Positions 1 through 5,177 of a stretch of DNA of 5,695 nt are shown in pieces. A program made the position numbers and the translations under genes. The stretch covers positions 1-5,695 of the forward strand of contig JADGOF010000165.1 of assembly GCA_017883105.1 (NCBI GenBank), read 5' to 3'. Source of the stretch: Acidimicrobiales bacterium (GTDB lineage: Bacteria; Actinomycetota; Acidimicrobiia; Acidimicrobiales; RAAP-2). Numbering within the stretch: position 1 is the first letter of the stretch; each line of letters opens with the position of its first letter. The notes beneath the pieces were generated by a model. The model was given only the letters and a program-made list of their open reading frames with translations. It was not told where the DNA came from and made no database searches.

Positions 1-309
1 GGGTTCGGCGGCCAACCGGATTTCGTCGACGGAGCCCTGCACTCCGAGGGTGGGCATGCGGTCATCGCCCTGCGGTCATGGCACGACAAGAGCGACTCGT
101 CGACCATCGTCCCTCTACTCCACGATCCGATCAGCTCGTTCCAGCACTCGGTCGTCATCACCGAGCACGGTGCCGCAGAGATCTTCGGCCGGAGCCAGCA
201 CGCCCAGGCGCGGCTGCTCATCGACGAGGCGGCCGACCCCCGTGCCCGTGACGCGCTGTGGGACGCGGCAGGGACGCTCAAGCTGATCCGTCCCGGCTAC
301 CGCCCGTGA
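1..309 (+). CDS. Acetyl-CoA hydrolase / CoA-transferase family protein, C-terminal part (5' end outside window)
   Basis: This is the last 102 codons of a gene entering from the left in frame 1 and ending in TGA at 307-309. The fragment begins GFGGQPDFVDGA, followed by HSEGGHAVIAL, STIVP, and VVITEHGAAEIFGRS, then RARLLIDEAADPR-like text near the end. This order matches the C-terminal domain of the acetyl-CoA hydrolase/4-hydroxybutyrate CoA-transferase family: GGQ-x-DF, then S-x-GG with a hydrophobic strand, then VVTE-x-G-x-A and a terminal 'RA-x-x-LI-x-x-A-x-P-x-x-R' helix. Family members hydrolyse acetyl-CoA or move CoA between short-chain acids in the cytoplasm. Full members are about 430 residues, so roughly three quarters of the protein lies outside. 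The family assignment is firm, but the substrate cannot be told from this part. The gene converges on the oxidoreductase operon with 28 nt between stop codons, so it is not co-transcribed with it. Confidence 0.87.
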   Translation, partial: GFGGQPDFVDGALHSEGGHAVIALRSWHDKSDSSTIVPLLHDPISSFQHSVVITEHGAAEIFGRSQHAQARLLIDEAADPRARDALWDAAGTLKLIRPGYRP

Positions 310-337
310 GTGGGTGGTCATCTGGCCGGCCCGGGGA

Positions 338-1966
338 TCAGCGGGGCTCGGGTATCAGGTCGATGGCTCCGCAGGGGCACTCCTGGACACAGATCCCGCA
401 CCCCTTGCAGTAGTCGAGATCGAACCGGTATCGCTTCCCCGGCCCGAGCTTGATCACCGCGTTGTCGGGACACACGCCGAAGCAGTTGTCGCACTCGAAG
501 CAGTTCCCGCACGACATACAGCGCCTGGCTTCGAAGAGGGCCTCGTCGGCACCCAGGCCGCCCACCACCTCATCGAAGTTCGTTCGCCGCCTGGCTGCCT
601 CGAGGCGGGGGCGCAGCATCCTCGGTGCGTCCTCGAAGTACCACAGGTTCAACCGATCGGCGGCGGCCAAGGGCCGGTCTAAAGGTCGCGTCGGCGCCCT
701 GCCGTCCATGAAGGCGTCGATGGACGCCGCGGCACGACGGCCTTCTCCCACCGCACCGGTGATGGTCCGCTCGCCGCCGGTCACGTCACCGCCGGCGAAG
801 ACTCCAGAGCAGCCGGTCATCTGGTCCGGGTCGACCTCGACGGTCCCACCGCTGGTGCGCACGCCGGACAGATCGTCGAGCAGCGACAGGTCGGCGTCCT
901 GGCCCAACGCCAGCACGAGCGAGTCGGCTTCGAGCTCTTCGAGCTCGCCGGTGGGCCGCGGGAGACCCTCATCATCGAGGTCCATGTGCTCGAGCACCAG
1001 GCGCCCGCCCTCGGCACGGGCCACGGTGGACAGCCAGCGCATCCGAACGCCCTCGGCCAGAGCGTCGTCCACCTCCTCGTCATGGGCGGGCATTCGGTCG
1101 CGGGTCCTGCGGTAGACGACCACCGTGTCGGTGGCACCCAGACGCTCGGCGGTGCGCGCCACGTCCATGGCCGTGTCGCCGCCACCGTAGACGACGACCC
1201 GCCGTCCGAGACCGGGCCGGCGGCCCTCCTCCAACCCGTGGAGCAGCAAGACGGCGTCGACCACCCGGGCGGCGTCACCGGCCGGGATCTCCGCGTCACG
1301 CCCCCGCTGGGCCCCGACCGCCACGAAGGCGGCGTCGAAGCCGTCTCCCGCCATGACCGAGCTCGCATCGGTGATCGGGCTGCCCGTGACCAACGTCACC
1401 CCCATGGCGGTGATCCGCTCGATCTCGGCGTCGACCACCCGGCGCGGAAGGCGGTAGGCGGGAATGCCGTAGCGCAGCATGCCACCCGGCATCGGCGCAG
1501 CCTCGTGGATCTCCACCTCGTGGCCCAACCGGCACAGGTGGTAGGCGGCAGACAGCCCAGCCGGTCCCGAACCGACGACCAGCACGCGATGTCCCGTGGC
1601 GGGACCGGGCACCGGCACCTCCCATCCCTGGTCGATCGCCTGATCGCCCAGAAAACGCTCGATGGCGTTGATCCCGACAGCCTCGTCCACCCCGGACCGG
1701 TTGCACGCGGCCTCGCAGGGCCGGAAGCAGGCTCGTCCCATCACCGCTGGGAAGGGATTTGTCTCCACCAGGACGCTCCACGCTCCCTCGTAGTCCCCCT
1801 CCTCGGCGCGGTAGAGCCAGCCCTGGATGTCCTCACCAGCGGGACATGCGTGGTTGCAAGGGGAAAGTCGGTCGACGTAGACGGGCCGTTCGACCCGCCA
1901 CGAACCGGTCTTGTTGGCCAGACTCGACCCGACGTCGAGGGTGATGGCGAACGGCTTGTCCTTCAC
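338..1966 (-). CDS. GltD-like FAD/NAD(P) oxidoreductase fused to a C-terminal ferredoxin domain; probable electron-transfer subunit of the 2-oxoacid oxidoreductase
   Basis: A 542-residue protein starting at GTG (1966), the last gene of the operon. Domains in order: an N-terminal Fe-S helical region of the GltD/dihydropyrimidine dehydrogenase type with C37, C41 and C80-x3-C84-x3-C88 (GRACFRPCEAAC); an FAD Rossmann motif VVGSGPAGLSAAY (130-142); a pyridine-nucleotide Rossmann motif YGGGDTAMDVA (260-270) followed by VYRRTRDRMPA (284-294), whose arginines are typical of NADPH-preferring members; the second FAD motif FAGGDVTGG (390-398); and a ferredoxin-like tail. The tail has C489, C492, C495, C499-P and C520, C523, C526, C530-P, enough for two [4Fe-4S] clusters, plus C483 and C486. 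Inferred role: take electrons from the PorB-side cluster through the ferredoxin domain and FAD to NAD(P)+, replacing a separate PorD. Similar subunits occur in NAD(P)-linked phenylglyoxylate and 2-oxoglutarate oxidoreductases of Azoarcus. Its start overlaps the porB stop as GTGA. Family is sure; the electron acceptor is inferred. Confidence 0.9.
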   Translation of the reverse strand: MKDKPFAITLDVGSSLANKTGSWRVERPVYVDRLSPCNHACPAGEDIQGWLYRAEEGDYEGAWSVLVETNPFPAVMGRACFRPCEAACNRSGVDEAVGINAIERFLGDQAIDQGWEVPVPGPATGHRVLVVGSGPAGLSAAYHLCRLGHEVEIHEAAPMPGGMLRYGIPAYRLPRRVVDAEIERITAMGVTLVTGSPITDASSVMAGDGFDAAFVAVGAQRGRDAEIPAGDAARVVDAVLLLHGLEEGRRPGLGRRVVVYGGGDTAMDVARTAERLGATDTVVVYRRTRDRMPAHDEEVDDALAEGVRMRWLSTVARAEGGRLVLEHMDLDDEGLPRPTGELEELEADSLVLALGQDADLSLLDDLSGVRTSGGTVEVDPDQMTGCSGVFAGGDVTGGERTITGAVGEGRRAAASIDAFMDGRAPTRPLDRPLAAADRLNLWYFEDAPRMLRPRLEAARRRTNFDEVVGGLGADEALFEARRCMSCGNCFECDNCFGVCPDNAVIKLGPGKRYRFDLDYCKGCGICVQECPCGAIDLIPEPR

Positions 1967-2994
1967 GACTCCTCCTTGTCGGGCTCGTCACCGAGGAGCC
2001 CGTATCGCTCGATGTTCCGATCGGCGATGGCCTGCAGACCGGCGACCACCTCGGGAGCAGCCACTGCGCCCCCGGCATCGAAGAGGTGGGCATAGCGACC
2101 CTGCAGGCGCAAGTACTCCTCCACGGGGACCCGGTGACGGATCTTCGACACCCCGGTGACCCCTCCCCCTTCGGCTTCGATGACCGGGAAGATCCCGGTC
2201 TGCTGGGCCAGGCGCGCCAAGCGGATCGTGTCCCGCGGTGCGGCGGCCCACCCGAGCGGGCAGGGCACAAGCACGTGCAGATAGCGCGCCCCTTGCATGG
2301 ACATGGCCCGCTCCACCTTGGTCTCCAGATCAAAGAGGTCGCCGACCGTGGCCGTGGCCACGTAAGGGATCTCGTGGGCCATGGCGATGAGGGCCATGTC
2401 CTTTCCCTGGCCAAAGCCGTTGCCGGGCGCCGGCCCCACCGCCTCGGTGGTGGCGGTACGAGCCCCGGGGGGCGTGGCCCCCGAGCGCTGTACCCCGGTG
2501 TTCATGTAGGCCTGGTTGTCGTAGCAGACGAACAACACGTCATCGTTCCGTTCGAAGAGCCCTGACAGGCACCCGAGGCCGATGTCGACCGCACCGCCGT
2601 CGCCCGCCTGGCCCACCACCCGGACGTCGGACCTTCCCTTGACCCGGAGGGCGGCGGCGACTCCCGAAGCCACCGCAGGTGCGTTGCCGAAGAGCGAGTG
2701 CATCCACGCCACCCTCCATGAGGTCTCCGGGTAGGGAGTCGAGAACACCTCGAGACAACCGGTGGCGTTCACCGCCACTAGCCGGCCTCCCGTGGCGCGC
2801 ATGGCGGCGTCGAGCACATAGCGGGCGCCGAGCGCCTCGCCGCAGCCCTCGCAGGCCCGGTGGCCCGAGGTGAGCGAGTTGGCCCGGCCGGGGTCCGACT
2901 GGGCGTTTCGCTGATCGGATCCCACCAGCCGGTTGCCGACAGCGAAGCTCCCCACCTGGTAGAAGCGGACCCGTGAACGCGGTTCGGCGGTCAT
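1963..2994 (-). CDS. porB: 2-oxoacid:acceptor oxidoreductase beta subunit, pyruvate type (ThDP-binding)
   Basis: A 343-residue protein, normal size for a PorB. It binds thiamine diphosphate and the Fe-S cluster next to it, the site where the 2-oxoacid is decarboxylated. Visible motifs: ACEGCGEALGARY (47-59) with C48-x2-C51; VNATGCLEVFSTPYPETSW (75-93) with C80; the ThDP/Mg segment GQAGDGGAVDIG (128-139), continuing to CYDNQAYMNTGVQRSGATPP (157-176); and VPCPLGW (243-249) with C245. C48, C51, C80 and C245 are the four cysteines expected to hold the proximal [4Fe-4S] cluster in this family. The first ~40 residues, rich in polar residues, extend beyond the usual beginning of the domain at 'GHRACEG'. 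The ATG at 2994 overlaps the porA stop as ATGA. There is no clear Shine-Dalgarno, so translation coupled to porA is likely. A later start cannot be excluded. The substrate is most likely pyruvate or another non-dicarboxylic 2-oxoacid. Confidence 0.93.
   Translation of the reverse strand: MTAEPRSRVRFYQVGSFAVGNRLVGSDQRNAQSDPGRANSLTSGHRACEGCGEALGARYVLDAAMRATGGRLVAVNATGCLEVFSTPYPETSWRVAWMHSLFGNAPAVASGVAAALRVKGRSDVRVVGQAGDGGAVDIGLGCLSGLFERNDDVLFVCYDNQAYMNTGVQRSGATPPGARTATTEAVGPAPGNGFGQGKDMALIAMAHEIPYVATATVGDLFDLETKVERAMSMQGARYLHVLVPCPLGWAAAPRDTIRLARLAQQTGIFPVIEAEGGGVTGVSKIRHRVPVEEYLRLQGRYAHLFDAGGAVAAPEVVAGLQAIADRNIERYGLLGDEPDKEES
1970..1977 (-). promoter_or_regulatory. Ribosome binding site for the GltD-like gene
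   Basis: On the minus strand the last codons of porB read AAGGAGGA followed by GTC and the GTG start. This near-perfect Shine-Dalgarno sits inside the coding end of porB (residues K-E-E). It supports GTG at 1966 as the true start and suggests fresh ribosome loading in addition to coupling from porB. Confidence 0.75.
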
Positions 2995-4244
2995 CGTCCG
3001 TGGGGGGCCACGGCTCCCAGATCGCGGAGCACGTTCTCGGCCGGTGAACCCGAGCGCCGGCGGGCTGTCATGCGGTCGAGCTCCCCCTGCACCAACCCGG
3101 CTTGGAGGTCACAGAACACCACCTGGTCGAGGCCACCATGGTGGGCCTCGATGAGCAGCGAACGCAACGATGCGGCCCGCACCGGACGTCCACCCAGGCC
3201 GGCCACGATGGTGTCCACCGGGATCGACCGACTCCGCAGCGCCAAGGCCACATCGGCAGACAGCACGCCACCGAACCCGCTGCTGAATGCCTTCTCCACC
3301 ACCACCACTCGCCTGGAGCGCTCCAATGCCCGGCGGATCTCGTCGGCGGGAAACGGTCGGAAGCACGAGATACCCAGCACCCCGACCGGCGTACCCTCGT
3401 CGCGGAGTCCGTCGGCGACGTCCTTCAGCGTCCCGAGTACCGAGCCCATCGCCACCACCACGGTGTCGGCGTCGTCGGTGCGATAGGGGCTGACGAGCCC
3501 ACCGGATGCCCGCCCGAGCACCTCTGCGTTGCGCTCGGCCAGCACGGGGATGACCTCGAGGGCCCGGGACAGGCGGGCGTGGGCCAGGTAACGGACCTCG
3601 GTGAAGGCCTCTGGGCCCACCATGGCGCCGATGGAGACGGGGTCGTCACAATCCAGCACCTGGCGTGGCTCGAACGGCGGCACCAGCTGGTCCACCTGTG
3701 CCTGGTCGGGCAGGTCGACCCTCTCCACCGCGTGGGTGAGGATGAATCCGTCCATGCACACCATCACCGGGACGGAGAGCTCTTCAGCCAGAGTGAAGGC
3801 CAACAGGTGGAGATCCACCGCCTCCTGGTTCGTCTCGGCGAACAGTTGCACCCACCCGGCGTCCCGGACGGCCATCGCGTCCGAGTGGTCGTTCCAGATG
3901 TTGATGGGTGCCCCGATGGCGCGATTGGCCAGGGTCATGACGATCGGGAGCCCGAGGCCCGCCGCGTTGTAGACGGCCTCCATCATGAACAGCAGGCCCT
4001 GGCTGGCCGTCGCCGTGTAGGCACGGGCGCCGGCGGCCGATGCACCGATGGCCATCGACATGGCAGCCATCTCCGAGTCAGCGTTGATGTACTCGCACGG
4101 GGCAAGGTCGCCGGACTTCACCATCACTCCCAACGCCTCGATGATATGAGTCTGGGGCGAGATGGGGTAGGTGCACACCACCTCGGGCCGGCAGCGGGCC
4201 ACCGCGTGGGCCACCGCCCGTGACCCCTCAATCTGCGCCAGCAT
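2991..4244 (-). CDS. porA: 2-oxoacid:acceptor oxidoreductase alpha subunit, pyruvate type
   Basis: A 417-residue protein when started at ATG 4244. An upstream in-frame ATG at 4358 would add 38 residues that only mirror the porG coding region, so it was rejected. Motifs in order: TYPISPQT (25-32), the hallmark of the pyrimidine-type domain; NADSEMAAMSMAIGASAAGA (54-73), whose E58 is the likely glutamate that activates ThDP; TASQGLLFMMEA (79-90); INIWNDHSDAMAVRDAGWVQ (114-133) and ETNQEAVD (137-144); FRPFP (295-299); VVVVEKAF (313-320); GLGGRPV (349-355). The 'NIW-x-DHSD-x-M-x-x-RD-x-GW' block is typical of pyruvate-type alpha subunits and unlike 2-oxoglutarate types. It pairs with PorB to form the active site in the cytoplasm. 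The gene overlaps the end of porG by 17 nt and porB by 4 nt. Substrate specificity (pyruvate against other 2-oxoacids) is not proven by sequence alone. Confidence 0.93.
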   Translation of the reverse strand: MLAQIEGSRAVAHAVARCRPEVVCTYPISPQTHIIEALGVMVKSGDLAPCEYINADSEMAAMSMAIGASAAGARAYTATASQGLLFMMEAVYNAAGLGLPIVMTLANRAIGAPINIWNDHSDAMAVRDAGWVQLFAETNQEAVDLHLLAFTLAEELSVPVMVCMDGFILTHAVERVDLPDQAQVDQLVPPFEPRQVLDCDDPVSIGAMVGPEAFTEVRYLAHARLSRALEVIPVLAERNAEVLGRASGGLVSPYRTDDADTVVVAMGSVLGTLKDVADGLRDEGTPVGVLGISCFRPFPADEIRRALERSRRVVVVEKAFSSGFGGVLSADVALALRSRSIPVDTIVAGLGGRPVRAASLRSLLIEAHHGGLDQVVFCDLQAGLVQGELDRMTARRRSGSPAENVLRDLGAVAPHGR

Positions 4245-4851
4245 GTTCGAGCTCCTCCTCCTCGTGGGCCACGTGGTGGTACGCCGCTTCGGCCGCGGCA
4301 ACGTTGGCCTCACCCATCTGCCCGGCAAAGCGTTGGCGAATGGCGCGGGTGATGGCACTCAGCGACACGACCCCGGTCATGGCGGCGAACCCGCCTAACA
4401 GGGCCGAATTGGGGGTGGGACGCCCCAGATGACGCCGTGCCAATTCGGTGGCGGGCACGGTCAGCAGGCGGTCGTAGCGGAAGCGGCTCACCAGGTCGCT
4501 CAGTCCCAGGTCGTCGAAGCCGCCCACCGTGTTCAAGAGCACGTAGCCGTCCGGGCGGAGCCCGGTGAACAGGTCGACGGAGTGGATCAGCGTCGGGTCC
4601 TGGATGATCAACGAATCGGGTTCCACCACGGGCTCGCGTGTGCGGATGGCAGCCTGCGCGATACGGCAATATGCCTCGACTGGCGCCCCCATACGCTCGG
4701 AGCCGAAGCTCGGGAAGGCCTGTGCGTAGAGCCCGTCCTCGAAGGCGGCCATCGACAGCAACTCGGCCGCTGTCACGGTCCCCTGGCCGCCCCGGCCGTG
4801 CAGGCGCACCTCGAAGGCGGCCCTGCCCTGAGCGGTGCCCGGCATCGGCAT
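4228..4851 (-). CDS. porG: 2-oxoacid:acceptor oxidoreductase gamma subunit
   Basis: A 207-residue protein if started at ATG 4851; ATG 4845 (2 codons later) is equally possible. The frame is open further upstream to 5061, but that extension is arginine-rich, family-unlike sequence and was not used. Motifs: VRLHGRGGQGTVTAAELLS (15-33), the classic start of this family; YAQAFPSFGSERMGAPVEAY (42-61); IIQDPTL (82-88); TPNSALLGGFAAMTG (146-160); GQMGEANVAAAEAAY (177-191). The usual length is about 180-200 residues, so this is complete. The subunit belongs to the POR/KOR gamma family and helps assemble the enzyme with alpha and beta. It ends in an acidic tail, HEEEELEHAGAD, whose codons double as the porA ribosome binding site. 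Upstream of 4851 there is only a weak GGTGG stretch, and a 39-codon frame ends 2 nt before, so initiation may be coupled to that frame. Function is clear; the exact start is not. Confidence 0.9.
   Translation of the reverse strand: MPMPGTAQGRAAFEVRLHGRGGQGTVTAAELLSMAAFEDGLYAQAFPSFGSERMGAPVEAYCRIAQAAIRTREPVVEPDSLIIQDPTLIHSVDLFTGLRPDGYVLLNTVGGFDDLGLSDLVSRFRYDRLLTVPATELARRHLGRPTPNSALLGGFAAMTGVVSLSAITRAIRQRFAGQMGEANVAAAEAAYHHVAHEEEELEHAGAD
4252..4263 (-). promoter_or_regulatory. Ribosome binding site for porA, encoded within the porG tail
   Basis: A GAG-repeated purine tract on the minus strand (GAGGAGGAGGAG) lies 7 nt before the ATG at 4244. The same bases encode the four-glutamate run near the C-terminus of PorG. 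Its position decides the porA start in favour of 4244. Confidence 0.75.
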
Positions 4852-4853
4852 GG

Positions 4854-4973
4854 TCACCACCGTGGTTCGGCGGCGGCTCCGGCCACCGACTCGAGGACGG
4901 CGGACCCGGCCCGGGCGCGGAGAAAGCCTCGACTCACCCGCCCGAACCCGTTGACGGCGATTCGAACCGTCAT
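4854..4973 (-). pseudogene. 39-codon reading frame resembling the GAPDH N-terminus; gap remnant or translated leader of the por operon
   Basis: From ATG 4973 the frame reads MTVRIAVNGFGRVSRGFLRA, then 19 further residues ending EPRW, then TGA at 4854-4856. The first 20 residues match the start of glyceraldehyde-3-phosphate dehydrogenase, whose proteins typically begin 'M-T-V-R-[VI]-x-[VI]-NGFGRIGR-x-F-R-A' and carry the dinucleotide GxGxxG motif. Here the third motif glycine is serine (GFGRVS). After residue 20 the GAPDH similarity fades, and neither other frame continues it. Complete GAPDH is about 335 residues, so this cannot be an active enzyme. It has the strongest Shine-Dalgarno near the operon head, and its stop lies 2 nt before the porG ATG at 4851, in a different frame. 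Either it is debris of a gap gene whose start region was captured, or it is kept as a short translated leader that couples ribosomes into porG. The GAPDH likeness rests on memory of the family, not an alignment. Confidence 0.5.
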
Positions 4974-4977
4974 GACG

Positions 4978-4987
4978 CCTCCCCTCC
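4978..4987 (-). promoter_or_regulatory. Strong ribosome binding site at the head of the por operon
   Basis: The minus strand reads GGAGGGGAGG, then CGTC, then the ATG of the GAPDH-like frame at 4973. It is a far better Shine-Dalgarno than anything directly before porG, which argues that the short frame is translated. Confidence 0.65.
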
Positions 4988-5162
4988 GTCCGTGGCTCGC
5001 CGCTCCTTGCAGGATGCGGCACCACCCATCCCCAGCATGCGCTCCGTCCGACCCGCCACAATAGGGACCAAGGTCACGATCCGCACCTGGCGAACAGAGC
5101 TCGGCGACGAGTGTCCAGGGAGCAGTAAGGCCTTTTGGCCCTGGCCACACCTCGGCAACCGT

Positions 5163-5168
5163 TATCAT
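5163..5168 (+). promoter_or_regulatory. Candidate -10 box for a leaderless transcript
   Basis: TATCAT matches the TATAAT consensus at five of six positions and ends 9 nt before the ATG at 5178. A transcript starting at the usual distance would begin at or just before that ATG. No purine-rich ribosome binding site precedes the ATG, which fits leaderless initiation, common in actinobacteria. No convincing -35 is visible. Confidence 0.4.
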
Positions 5169-5177
5169 CATCGATCC

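Larger units (their letters stand above)
4974..5177. other. Divergent intergenic region between the por operon and the repeat-protein gene
   Basis: These 204 nt separate two outward-reading units, so promoters for both must lie here or overlap the genes. For the minus-strand operon I see only a weak candidate -10, TATTGT at 5063..5058, with no matching -35. Next to it is a small inverted repeat GACC-AA-GGTC at 5066-5075 that could be an operator but is short. A GGCC-TTTT-GGCC element at 5129-5140 makes only a 4-bp stem. No open frame here resembles a protein I know. Confidence 0.5.

Noticed and set aside
310..337. GGCCGGCC palindrome (324-331) as a bidirectional terminator
   Set aside because: It has no loop and no following T-run on either strand; GC-rich palindromes are expected by chance here.
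986..2095. Long plus-strand open frame of 369 codons, and a similar one at 3102-4223
   Set aside because: Both are antisense shadows of the oxidoreductase genes in GC-rich DNA; their products are His/Gly/Arg-rich without any recognised motif.
4245..4358. Extending porA upstream to the ATG at 4358
   Set aside because: The extra 38 residues are low-complexity, arginine- and proline-rich text lying on the porG coding sequence, and the good ribosome site fits the start at 4244.
4852..5061. Extending porG upstream to the ATG at 5061 (277 residues)
   Set aside because: The added 70 residues are arginine-rich, unlike any porG N-terminus, and overlap the GAPDH-like frame in another register; the family normally begins just before the HGRGGQG motif.
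5058..5075. Operator/promoter for the por operon: TATTGT box with adjacent GACC-AA-GGTC inverted repeat
   Set aside because: There is no -35 partner, and the 4-bp arms are too short to support a regulator site; kept only as a remark under the intergenic region.
5129..5140. GGCC-TTTT-GGCC hairpin as a terminator or attenuator
   Set aside because: The stem is only 4 bp, flanking bases do not extend it, and no T-run follows.
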